Assembly: GCF_008868125.1 (NCBI RefSeq)
Contig: NZ_WAAQ01000002.1
Coordinates: forward strand, 744,001-808,000
DNA: 64,000 nt
Direction: 5' to 3'
From: Microbacterium maritypicum
Lineage (GTDB): Bacteria; Actinomycetota; Actinomycetes; Actinomycetales; Microbacteriaceae
The number at the start of each line of letters is the position of its first letter. Positions within the stretch are counted from its first letter, which is position 1. A program made the translations under genes and the position numbers. This document shows positions 45,013 through 52,796 of this stretch, one piece after another. Below the pieces are notes generated by a model. It was not told the origin of the DNA, searched no databases, and saw nothing but the letters and a program-made list of their open reading frames with translations.

Positions 45013-45768
45013 ATGCTCGTCTCACCCACCATGCTGCGTATCGAAGGCGTCCGCCAGCTGCGCAACCCCTACACGCTCGCGTTCACCCTGGCGATGCCGG
45101 TCGCGATGTACCTGCTGTTCGGCGCCGGGATGGGGTACGGCTCGCTCTCCGCCGGCCACGGGAACGTCTCGTTCTACGTGATGACCTCGATGGCCGCCTA
45201 CGGCACGGCGGTCGCGATGAGCTCGCTCACATCGCTCGCCGCGACCGAGGCGAAGCAGGGCTGGGGGCGCCAACTCGCCATGACCCCGCTGACCACCGCC
45301 GGATACGCGCTGACGAAGCTGCTCACGGCCGTGACCTTCGCGGCGCTGGCGCTGGTGGCGGTGTTCGCCGCCGGGATGATGACCGGTGCGCAGGTGGAAG
45401 ACGGCTGGCGCTGGGTCGCGACGGCGGGCATCATCCTCGGGATCGGCCTCATGTACGGACTGTTCGGGCTCGGCGTCGGGCTGTTCTTCAGCTCGGACTC
45501 GGCAGCGGCTCTCGCCTCGATCTCAATGACGTTCTTCGCGTTCTTCGGCAACGTGTTCATGCCGCTCGACGGCGTGATGCTCGACATCGCCCGATTCACG
45601 CCTCTGTACGGCTTCGTCGCCCTGAGCCGGTGGCCGCTCACCGACGGGGTGCTCACGACAGGACAGACCGACCCGCTGTGGATGCTGTTCCTCAACGTCG
45701 TCGTTTGGCTCGCGCTGTTCGCCCTGCTGGTCATGATGGGCATGAAGCGCTCCAGGGCGCGGCAGTAG
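45013..45768 (+). CDS. ABC-2 type permease, DrrB partner
   Basis: 251 residues with six predicted membrane helices (for example LAFTLAMPVAMYLLFGAGMG; AALALVAVFAAGMMTGA; ILGIGLMYGLFGLGVGLFF; LFLNVVVWLALFALLVMMGM). The family's conserved loop FFGNVFMPLDGVMLDIARFTP is present before the last helix. It forms the membrane channel for the ATPase encoded one base upstream. The operon continues with a sensor kinase and a response regulator, the usual set for exporters that answer membrane or antibiotic stress. Confidence 0.88.
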   Translation: MLVSPTMLRIEGVRQLRNPYTLAFTLAMPVAMYLLFGAGMGYGSLSAGHGNVSFYVMTSMAAYGTAVAMSSLTSLAATEAKQGWGRQLAMTPLTTAGYALTKLLTAVTFAALALVAVFAAGMMTGAQVEDGWRWVATAGIILGIGLMYGLFGLGVGLFFSSDSAAALASISMTFFAFFGNVFMPLDGVMLDIARFTPLYGFVALSRWPLTDGVLTTGQTDPLWMLFLNVVVWLALFALLVMMGMKRSRARQ

Positions 45769-45784
45769 CGGTGCGCGACGACAG

Positions 45785-45790
45785 TAGGTT
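45785..45790 (+). promoter_or_regulatory. -10 box of leaderless histidine kinase mRNA
   Basis: TAGGTT lies exactly six bases before the ATG at 45797, so the kinase and regulator can be made independently of the exporter. Confidence 0.5.
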
Positions 45791-45796
45791 GGACGG

Positions 45797-46906
45797 ATGA
45801 CGCCACACGCGAAGCGCGAGACGAACAGCGCCACGGGGAAAGACCCGTGGGCGCGGTTCGGGTGGCTGATGGCCGTGATCTGGCTCGTCTTCCTGGTGTA
45901 TCCGGTGATCGCGCTCCTGCGATCCGAAGCGCCGCCGGCCTGGGTGATCGTGGGCTGGGTCGCCCTGGTCGCGTTCATCGTGCTGTACGTCACCGGCTTC
46001 ATGCACGGCATGCGCGGTGGCGGGGGACTCGGACGTACGCCGTCGACACGGCAGTGGATCACGTTCGCAGCGCTCATCCTGTGCGCACTGCTCTCGGTAC
46101 CGGCGGAGGGCGGATCGGCGCTCAGCTTCCTGCCGTTCGTGATGTCCTTCGCCTCGTACGGTCTGACGCGTGCGTGGCATTGGATCACGACCGTCGCGGC
46201 GGTCGTGGTCACGGCGCTGTGCGTGTTCCTGCTTCCCGGCGGGATGAGCTACCTTTCGATCCTCGCGATCGTGGCGCTTCTCGGAGTGGTCAACACGGTG
46301 TCGACCTGGCTCATCCTGCGCTCGGCGGAAGCGGAGCGGCTCGGCCTCGAGCTGGCGACGAGCGAGGGGCGCGAGGCCGTGGCCCGTGACGTGCACGATC
46401 TGATCGGTCACTCCCTGACGGTCGTCGGCCTCAAGGCGCAACTGGTGCGGCGGCTGATGGACTCCGATCCGGAACGCGCCAAGGCCGAGCTCGCCGACAT
46501 CGAGCGGCTCACGGCGGAGGCGATCGCCGGGGTCCGCTCGACGGTGGCGGGAGCGCGGGTGACCACGCTCGTCGAACAGCTCGCGTCTTCTCGGGACTCG
46601 TTCCGCGCGGCCGACATCGAGATGCAGGTCGAGGGGGAGCCGAGCGCCCTGTCGCCGGTGCAGGCGATCACCGCGAGCTGGATTCTCCGCGAGGCGACGA
46701 CCAACACCCTCAGGCATGCGCGGGCGCAGACGGTGCGGGTGCGGTTGCTGCCGGGGCGGCTGGTGGTGGAGGACGACGGGGTGGGCATCGGTGCGGCCGA
46801 AGGCAACGGCATCCGCGGCATGCGCGAGCGCGCGGCGGCTGCGGGCGCGGCGTTCGCGCTCGGCGCGACGGAAGACGCGGGCGCGCGCGTGCAGGTGACG
46901 TGGTGA
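45797..46906 (+). CDS. Sensor histidine kinase, DesK / HisKA_3 type
   Basis: 369 residues with six predicted membrane helices in residues about 15-170, no large external domain, then a cytoplasmic kinase. The phospho-acceptor box is AVARDVHDLIGHSLTVVGLK, and the ATP-binding part carries REATTNTLRHARA and VEDDGVGIGAAEGNGIRGMR. This shape, as in DesK and LnrJ-type kinases, senses the state of the membrane or an agent in it. Its stop overlaps the regulator's start by four bases. It probably controls the exporter genes through the palindrome at 43957. Confidence 0.9.
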   Translation: MTPHAKRETNSATGKDPWARFGWLMAVIWLVFLVYPVIALLRSEAPPAWVIVGWVALVAFIVLYVTGFMHGMRGGGGLGRTPSTRQWITFAALILCALLSVPAEGGSALSFLPFVMSFASYGLTRAWHWITTVAAVVVTALCVFLLPGGMSYLSILAIVALLGVVNTVSTWLILRSAEAERLGLELATSEGREAVARDVHDLIGHSLTVVGLKAQLVRRLMDSDPERAKAELADIERLTAEAIAGVRSTVAGARVTTLVEQLASSRDSFRAADIEMQVEGEPSALSPVQAITASWILREATTNTLRHARAQTVRVRLLPGRLVVEDDGVGIGAAEGNGIRGMRERAAAAGAAFALGATEDAGARVQVTW

Positions 46907-47529
46907 GCGTTTCGGCCGGTGACACCATCCGGTTGCTGATCGCCGACGACCAGGCGCTCGTGCGCGGCGCGCTGGGGGCGCTGCTCGAACTCGAGCCCGA
47001 CCTCACCGTGGTCGGCATGGCCGCGGATGGCGCGGAGGCTGTGCGACTCGCGGAAGAGCTTCGTCCTGATGTGTGTCTGATGGACATCCAGATGCCGGGG
47101 ATGGACGGGGTGGAGGCGACGCGACGCATCAGGCAGGCGAGCGCGGGGACGCGCGTGCTCGTGGTGACGACGTTCGCGCGCCCCGGCTACCTGCGCTCCG
47201 CCTTGGATGCCGGAGCGAGCGGTTTCATCGTGAAGGACACCCCTGCCGAGGAGCTCGCCGAAGCCGTGCGGCGCGTGCGGTCGGGACTGCGGGTGCTGGA
47301 TCCGGTGCTCGCCGCCGACAGTCTGTTCGACGGCGCGAACCCGTTGAGCGACCGGGAGCGGGAGGTGTTGCGTCTCGCCGCGGACGGGCGCTCCGCCGCC
47401 GCGATCGCCTCCGAGGTGTTCCTGTCGGCGGGAACCGTGCGAAACCACCTCTCGGCGGCGATCGGGAAGACAGGGGCGGCGAACCGGGCGCAGGCCGTGC
47501 GGATCGCTCAGGACAAGGGATGGATCTGA
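46903..47529 (+). CDS. Response regulator, NarL/FixJ type
   Basis: 208 residues: a receiver domain (RLLIADDQALVRGALG with the acidic pair, phospho-acceptor Asp in PDVCLMDIQMPGMDG, conserved Lys in FIVKDTPAEELAEAVR) and a LuxR-type helix-turn-helix (LSDREREVLRLAADGRSAAA onward). The GTG at 46903 was chosen because it forms the GTGA overlap with the kinase gene; a GTG one codon earlier is possible. It is the partner of the kinase and the likely ligand of the 30-bp palindrome upstream of the exporter. Confidence 0.92.
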   Translation: MSVSAGDTIRLLIADDQALVRGALGALLELEPDLTVVGMAADGAEAVRLAEELRPDVCLMDIQMPGMDGVEATRRIRQASAGTRVLVVTTFARPGYLRSALDAGASGFIVKDTPAEELAEAVRRVRSGLRVLDPVLAADSLFDGANPLSDREREVLRLAADGRSAAAIASEVFLSAGTVRNHLSAAIGKTGAANRAQAVRIAQDKGWI

Positions 47530-47613
47530 CGCCGCTTCGGTGTGGCGGGACGTCGGCGGCCGCGCGTACGGTGGACGCCGACGGGCGACGACGCCCGACA
47601 GGAGGAGTGCGTG

Positions 47614-47988
47614 ATGGACTGGAAGATCGAGCTCATCTTCGTGCCGGTCACCGATGTGGACCGCTCGAAGCAGTTCTACGAGAAGATCGGCTTCACCGCC
47701 GACTGGGATCAGACGCCGACCGAGGGACTGCGCTTCGTGCAGATGACACCACCGGGCTCGGCATGCTCGATCGCGTTCGGCACGGGGCTGGGCATCGACC
47801 TCGAACCGGGCACGCAGAACACGATCCAGGTCGTGGTGCCGGATGCCGACGAGGCGCTGGCGCATCTGCAGGGCCTCGGCGTGGAGGCACGCGGCGTGCA
47901 GGACCTCGACTGGGGGCGGTTCGTGTCCTTCGACGATCCGGACGGCAACTCCTGGACGCTGCAGGAGCTTCCTGACTACGGCGCCTAG
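47614..47988 (+). CDS. Glyoxalase / VOC-family protein
   Basis: Single-domain vicinal-oxygen-chelate protein of 124 residues (IELIFVPVTDVDRSKQFYEK; FVQMTPPGSACSIAFG; WGRFVSFDDPDGNSWTLQEL). Such proteins may be lyases, isomerases, dioxygenase subunits or drug-binding proteins; none can be chosen here. The ATG at 47614 stands six bases after an AGGAGGAG site. Its stop TAG overlaps the stop of the convergent VOC gene, so the two genes share bases 47985-47988. Confidence 0.82.
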   Translation: MDWKIELIFVPVTDVDRSKQFYEKIGFTADWDQTPTEGLRFVQMTPPGSACSIAFGTGLGIDLEPGTQNTIQVVVPDADEALAHLQGLGVEARGVQDLDWGRFVSFDDPDGNSWTLQELPDYGA

Positions 47989-48380
47989 ACGACCACGTCC
48001 GCGACGATCTCGATCTTGAAGCCTGCGGCGTTCTCGAGCCAGCCGGCGTAGTGCCGGTCGCCACCGGCGTGCGGGTAGCGGTCCGTGTAGAGCGGGTGCC
48101 AGCCGTGGGCGGGCGCCTCGGCCATGATCGCATCGACCGCGTCGCGGGCACCGCCGTGGAACGCGAGGTGGTTGAGGCCGGCGCGTCGGCGATCGTGTGC
48201 GGCGTGTGACAGGTTCGGCGACGTCGTGAGGGTGAGGTAGGCGTCGCCGGCCATCCAGGACTCCCCGCCGGGCCACTCGCCGTCGAGCGTGAAGCCGAGC
48301 CGGCCCAGCACCCAGCGCCACTGCGCGCGCACCTCATCGAGGTCGGCGATCCACAGTTCGACGTGATGGAGACCCGGCAT
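47985..48380 (-). CDS. VOC-family protein, second copy (divergent sequence)
   Basis: 131 residues of the same fold, starting MPGLHHVELWIADLDEVRAQ with the metal-type His and ending AAGFKIEIVADVVV with the metal-type Glu. It resembles actinobacterial glyoxalase-like proteins, sometimes annotated as fosfomycin- or bleomycin-resistance-like, but nothing proves such a role. Minus-strand CAGACT lies six bases before its ATG (leaderless layout). Confidence 0.8.
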   Translation of the reverse strand: MPGLHHVELWIADLDEVRAQWRWVLGRLGFTLDGEWPGGESWMAGDAYLTLTTSPNLSHAAHDRRRAGLNHLAFHGGARDAVDAIMAEAPAHGWHPLYTDRYPHAGGDRHYAGWLENAAGFKIEIVADVVV

Positions 48381-48386
48381 CGTCCG

Positions 48387-48392
48387 AGTCTG
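48387..48392 (-). promoter_or_regulatory. -10 box of leaderless VOC mRNA
   Basis: On the minus strand CAGACT lies exactly six bases before the ATG at 48380. Confidence 0.4.
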
Positions 48393-48419
48393 CCAGGTGA
48401 AGGGCCGGCGACGGATGCG

Positions 48420-50069
48420 TCAGGAATTCACGCGGATGATCTCCTGCTGGTACGGCGCGATGACGTCGCCCGAGATGCGCAGGTCGAGCAGCAGGAAGCG
48501 TCGCGTCGCCGTGTCCTCCTCGGCCCAGCTCGCGAGGCGGTCGAGGTCGGAGAGCGTACGCACGACGACGCCCTCGGCTCCCACGGCCGCGCCGAACGCG
48601 GCGAAGTCGACCTCGGGGATGCGCATCGGGCCCTCCGCCAGCCCCTTGAGGCCGTAGAGGTTCACCTCGGCTCCGTAGGCCGCGTCGTTCCAGACCACGG
48701 CCATGCCGCGGCCGCCGGCCGCGCGCACGGCGGACTCCAGATCGGCGATCGCCATGAGTCCGCCGCCGTCACCGGAGGTGAGCACCACGGTCGACTCGCG
48801 CCGTGCCAGGGCCGCGCCCACGACGCTCGGCCATCCCTGTCCGATCGACTGGAACGCCGTGCCGACCATCATCATGCGGTCGGGAGCCGCAACCGGCCAG
48901 TACATGTTCGCCCACCCGATGAAGTGCCCGCCGTCGGAGACCACCACGCGGTCTTCCGGCAGCAGCTCGGCGATGCGTCGGGCGGCCGAGCGCGGGTCGA
49001 GCCGTCCGTCGGGAGCGAGGTCGTCGCCGGCGTCGTACGTGCGCGCGGCGGCGACGTCGACCGTCTCACGCCAGGGGTGCGCCGACCCGGCTGTACCGAT
49101 CCGGGCCACGAGCTCCTCTGCGGCGAGCCGGGCGTCGGCACGCACGAAGCCTCCGACGTGCGCGTGCGTCGCCGCCGGTGCCGTGTCGATCTGGAAGACG
49201 CGGGTGCCCGGCGCGAACAGCTCACCGAAACGCATCGTGAACTGGTTCAGTGCGGCGCCGAACACGACGGCGACATCGGCGGAGCGCACGAGCTCCATCG
49301 CACCGTCGGCACCGAAGCCGCCGGTCACGCCGAGGTCGTACCGCGTGTCGGGGAAGACCCCGCGGCCGAGAGCCGAGGAAGCCGTGAGCGCGCCGGTCGC
49401 TGCGGCCAGCTCTCCCAGTGCGGAGCTCGCTCCGGACAACCATGCTCCGCGACCGGCCAGCAGGAAAGGCCGCTCGGCGCCGGCCAGAGCGGCGGCGATC
49501 TCGTCGAGCATCGCGTCGGCGAATTCACCGCGCGGGGCGAGAGGTGCGGGGATGCGCGGCGACGGCGCCTCCGGCACCTCGCCGGCCTCGAGAGCTGCGA
49601 CGTCATACGGGATCGCGAGGACGACCGGCACCCGGTAGGTGAGGGCGTGCTCGATCGCGATGACGGTGGTGGCGGCGGCATCGGCCCGCCCGACGGTATA
49701 GGTGCGGGCGCCCACGGCGGAGGCGAGAGCGATCTGGTCGACATCCCACGGGCGGGGACCGGAGGTGGGTTCGTCACCGACCACGAGCACGAGAGGCACG
49801 TGCGCCTGCACGGCCTCTGCGAGCGCGGTCAGGGTGTTCGTGAAACCGGCGCCGTACGTCGACGTGCCCGCGGCGATGCGGCCGGACGCGCGGAAGTGGG
49901 CGTCGGCGGCGACCACGGCACCCTGTTCGTGGCGCACAGCGGTGAACACGGCATCCGTCTGCGTCTCGATCGCGTCGAGGAAGTAGGCGTTGCCGTTGCC
50001 CATCACGCCGAAGACGGCGTCGATGTGCTGAGCGAGGGTGAGGGCGACGTGCGCGGAGACGGTGGGCAT
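48420..50069 (-). CDS. Thiamine-diphosphate enzyme, acetolactate synthase / decarboxylase-like
   Basis: 549 residues in three domains: a PYR domain with the catalytic Glu in VRHEQGAVVAADA, a middle domain, and a PP domain with the ThDP-Mg motif VVLTSGDGGGLMAIADLESA ending in VVWNDAAYG. Large acetolactate synthase subunits are similar but have conserved residues not obvious here, so benzoylformate decarboxylase, sulfoacetaldehyde or other 2-oxo acid enzymes remain possible. AAAGG precedes the ATG. It is a single gene with no clear partner. Upstream, 50070-50232 holds only short hairpins. Confidence 0.82.
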   Translation of the reverse strand: MPTVSAHVALTLAQHIDAVFGVMGNGNAYFLDAIETQTDAVFTAVRHEQGAVVAADAHFRASGRIAAGTSTYGAGFTNTLTALAEAVQAHVPLVLVVGDEPTSGPRPWDVDQIALASAVGARTYTVGRADAAATTVIAIEHALTYRVPVVLAIPYDVAALEAGEVPEAPSPRIPAPLAPRGEFADAMLDEIAAALAGAERPFLLAGRGAWLSGASSALGELAAATGALTASSALGRGVFPDTRYDLGVTGGFGADGAMELVRSADVAVVFGAALNQFTMRFGELFAPGTRVFQIDTAPAATHAHVGGFVRADARLAAEELVARIGTAGSAHPWRETVDVAAARTYDAGDDLAPDGRLDPRSAARRIAELLPEDRVVVSDGGHFIGWANMYWPVAAPDRMMMVGTAFQSIGQGWPSVVGAALARRESTVVLTSGDGGGLMAIADLESAVRAAGGRGMAVVWNDAAYGAEVNLYGLKGLAEGPMRIPEVDFAAFGAAVGAEGVVVRTLSDLDRLASWAEEDTATRRFLLLDLRISGDVIAPYQQEIIRVNS

Positions 50070-50220
50070 GCGAAAGCCTTTCGAGACAGGGACGGAGGAA
50101 CTGCGGGATCCGTATGTGTCTCGCCTCCGCGTCTTCGCGAAGTGCTTCGTGCCTCTTTTTCAGGCACCGGCCGGGCCGGACCCGCTCAGTCTACCGGCGG
50201 GGGAGCAGCGCAGGATGCGG

Positions 50221-50226
50221 GAGAAT
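50221..50226 (+). promoter_or_regulatory. -10 box of leaderless phosphoribosyltransferase mRNA
   Basis: GAGAAT lies exactly six bases before the ATG at 50233. Confidence 0.4.
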
Positions 50227-50232
50227 GCAGGA

Positions 50233-50742
50233 ATGACTGATGCAGAGATCGAGCGCGAGACACTCACCTGGGACGGCTTCGGGGCGGCGACGCGCGATCT
50301 CGCGCGCGACATCCTCGACAGCGGTTTCCTGCCGGAGGTCGTCGTCGCGATCGCGCGTGGCGGTCTGCTCCCCGCCGGGGCGATCGCGTACGGACTCGGC
50401 GCCAAGAACTGCGGGGCTATCAACGTCGAGTTCTACACCGGGATCGGCACTGTGCTCGACGCCCCAGAGGTTCTGCCTCCCGAGCTCGACATGGCCTATC
50501 TCGACGGCCGCCGGGTGCTGCTCGTCGACGATGTCGCCGACTCGGGTCGCACACTCGCGCTCGCCGTGCAGCTGCTGAAGGAGAAGGGCGCCGACGTGCG
50601 CTCGGTCACGATCTACACCAAGCCCTCCACGATCATCCAGCCCGACTTCGCGTGGAAGGACACCGATCTGTGGATCGACTTCCCGTGGTCTTTCCGCGGG
50701 ACGGTCCGCGAAGAAGACCAGGGCCTCGCGCCGTCAGCGTGA
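50233..50742 (+). CDS. Type I phosphoribosyltransferase (purine-type)
   Basis: 169 residues with the PRPP motif RVLLVDDVADSGRTLALAV and the N-terminal VVAIARGGLLPAGAIAYGLG loop. The length and the late WIDFPW segment resemble xanthine/hypoxanthine-guanine phosphoribosyltransferases of actinobacteria and archaea (Gpt-like), used in purine salvage. The exact base cannot be read. The start at 50233 was chosen over earlier ATGs because the conserved sequence begins there and a leaderless promoter fits. Confidence 0.85.
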   Translation: MTDAEIERETLTWDGFGAATRDLARDILDSGFLPEVVVAIARGGLLPAGAIAYGLGAKNCGAINVEFYTGIGTVLDAPEVLPPELDMAYLDGRRVLLVDDVADSGRTLALAVQLLKEKGADVRSVTIYTKPSTIIQPDFAWKDTDLWIDFPWSFRGTVREEDQGLAPSA

Positions 50743-50752
50743 GGCCGGCGGG

Positions 50753-52276
50753 TCAGCCGCGCAGCAGGGAGCGCAGCGTCTGGATCGTGTCGGCCTCGGC
50801 CGGCGACTTGTCCTGCCGGTAGCCCTTCACCCGGGCGAATCGCAGGGCGACGCCCCCGGGATATCGCGGTGAGCGCTGCACGCCGTCGACCGCGATCTCC
50901 ACGACGAGTTCGGGGCGCAGGAACACGGTGGACGCCGTGCGGTGCGACTCATGCCCGGGGAATTCGGCGGTCTGCCACCGCAGGAGCTCGTCGGTGAGGC
51001 CCTTGAAGGTCTTTCCGACCATGACGTAGCCGTCGGCGTCGCCGAATTCTCCCGAGGGATCACGGGCGCCCAGGTGGAGGTTCGAGAGCCAGCCGCGGCG
51101 GCGGCCGGAGCCCCACTCCGCCCCGAGCACGACCAGATCGAAGGTCAGCACCGGTTTGACCTTCACCCAGGACTTGCCGCGCCGACCGGCGGCGTACGGC
51201 GCATCCACGGCCTTGATCACGACGCCTTCGTGTCCGGCGGCGAGAGCATCGCGCGACAGCTGCTCGGCGGCATCCGCATCGTCGGTGACGATGCCCGGCA
51301 TCCGCCAGTCGCCGACCACGCGTTCGAGCTCGGCCAGACGGACGGAGAGCGGTTCGTCGATCAGGTCGCGCCCGTCGACGTGCAGCACGTCGAAGAACCA
51401 CGGTCGCAGCACGAGCTCGCGCGACACATCGGCACCGAACCGCGACATGGTCTCCTGGAACGGGCGCGGCCCGCCGTCTTCGTCGAGCGACAGCGTCTCG
51501 CCGTCGAGGATGACGTCGTGCGCCGGGAGAGCGCGCACGATCTCGACGATCTCGGGCACGCGGTGCGTGATGTCGGCCAGGCTCCGCGTGTAGACGCCGA
51601 CCTCGTCGCCGTGCCGATGCACCTGGATGCGGGCGCCGTCGAGCTTGTACTCGACAGAGGCCCGGCCGGTGACCTCCAGCGCGGCAGAGGGCGTCGCAGC
51701 CGTCGCGGCCAGCATGGGCAGAACCGGGCGCCCGACCCGCAGGCCCACCGCCTCGAGGTCGCCTTCGTCTCCGGTGAGTGCGACGCGGGCGGTCTCGCCG
51801 AGGTCGCCCGAGAGCATGGCCGCGCGCCGGACGATGGCCGCAGGGTGGTCGGCGGCCCGCGCGATGGCATCGAGGAGCACGCCCGAGAGGGCGCCGGTGC
51901 GCAGCTCGCCGAGCATCGCGCGGGCGAGGAAGTCCCACTCCGCGGACGTGGCGCGAGAGGCGAGGTCGCCGAGGATCCCGCTGCGGGCTGCCGCCGAGCC
52001 GGAACCGGAGGTCGCGGCCAGCGCGTCGAGCGCGGCATCGACATCGCCGACGCTCAGCGTGGGATCGACGGCGTGTGCGATCTCGATCGCTGTGAGTCCG
52101 CGCCATCCGACGCCGAGCCGGCCCTGGCGCGGTGACGCGAGCAGCAGCCCCATCAGCGCGGGCAGCTCGGCCGGATCCGCGCGCACGAGCAGCTCGGCGA
52201 GGGAGTCGATCTTGGCGAGCCTCGACGATGTGGCTCCGACGCGGTCGGCGGTGGTGACGAGCTCAGCGAGCATCAT
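50753..52276 (-). CDS. ATP-dependent DNA ligase
   Basis: 507 residues with the full ligase layout: an N-terminal helical DNA-binding domain (about 1-190), a nucleotidyltransferase domain with the adenylated Lys in EYKLDGARIQVHR and the motifs VILDGETLSL and EGVVIKAVDAPYAAGRRGKS, and a C-terminal OB domain (VVEIAVDGVQRSPRYPGGVA). Its size and layout match mycobacterial LigB, a non-essential extra ligase beside the NAD-dependent LigA, probably in repair. Its mRNA appears leaderless (GACAAT six bases before the ATG). Confidence 0.93.
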   Translation of the reverse strand: MMLAELVTTADRVGATSSRLAKIDSLAELLVRADPAELPALMGLLLASPRQGRLGVGWRGLTAIEIAHAVDPTLSVGDVDAALDALAATSGSGSAAARSGILGDLASRATSAEWDFLARAMLGELRTGALSGVLLDAIARAADHPAAIVRRAAMLSGDLGETARVALTGDEGDLEAVGLRVGRPVLPMLAATAATPSAALEVTGRASVEYKLDGARIQVHRHGDEVGVYTRSLADITHRVPEIVEIVRALPAHDVILDGETLSLDEDGGPRPFQETMSRFGADVSRELVLRPWFFDVLHVDGRDLIDEPLSVRLAELERVVGDWRMPGIVTDDADAAEQLSRDALAAGHEGVVIKAVDAPYAAGRRGKSWVKVKPVLTFDLVVLGAEWGSGRRRGWLSNLHLGARDPSGEFGDADGYVMVGKTFKGLTDELLRWQTAEFPGHESHRTASTVFLRPELVVEIAVDGVQRSPRYPGGVALRFARVKGYRQDKSPAEADTIQTLRSLLRG

Positions 52277-52282
52277 GTGGGC

Positions 52283-52288
52283 ATTGTC
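52283..52288 (-). promoter_or_regulatory. -10 box of leaderless DNA ligase mRNA
   Basis: On the minus strand GACAAT lies exactly six bases before the ATG at 52276. Confidence 0.4.
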
Positions 52289-52386
52289 GCACCGGGGCCG
52301 GACATCCGCATCCTGGTCGACCGCCCGGGTGAGCCGCGGGGTAGCCCCGTCAAGAATGTCCGAGGCCGCATGTCACAATGAGTCGC

Positions 52387-52788
52387 ATGATCGTCGAGAC
52401 CGCAACGCTGGGCAGTCGTGCGGTTGGGGAGACCCTCACGATCCACGAGCTCGACGGCCGTCGCTCCCTTCGTGCTCTGCTGCGGCCGCTGGTCGCGCAG
52501 GGGCTCGCCGCCTACGACGCGCATCGGTCTCGTTCGGCACTGCTGCAGATCCTCACTCCGGTCGATTTGATCGAGGGTGCGGAGACGGGCCGTTATGGCC
52601 GTGAGCCGCGAGCCCTCCCTGCGGCTCCGACGCTCGACGCCGCCCACGCGCGCGCCGTCGAGGCCTTTGCAGACGAGCTCTTCCTCGCCTTTCTTGACGA
52701 TCTCCGGATCACCGACCTCGACGACATCGTCACGATCGAACCGCATTCCCGGCTCCGGCTGGTGCGACTGGTCGCGCTGACGGGATAG
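52387..52788 (+). CDS. Small unknown protein paired with the DUF4132-type gene
   Basis: 133 residues, not recognised. It begins MIVETATLGSRAVGETLTIH and is rich in Leu and charged residues, without membrane segments or cysteines. It ends eight bases before the start of the 1600-residue gene, so the two form an operon and may act together. An ATG nine bases upstream (52378) is also open; 52387 was preferred because CACAAT lies seven bases before it, close to the leaderless layout of other genes here. Confidence 0.65.
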   Translation: MIVETATLGSRAVGETLTIHELDGRRSLRALLRPLVAQGLAAYDAHRSRSALLQILTPVDLIEGAETGRYGREPRALPAAPTLDAAHARAVEAFADELFLAFLDDLRITDLDDIVTIEPHSRLRLVRLVALTG

Positions 52789-52796
52789 GGAATCAG

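Noticed and set aside
47614..48380. VOC genes as antibiotic-resistance genes
   Set aside because: The fold is shared by many unrelated functions and no resistance-specific residues are visible.
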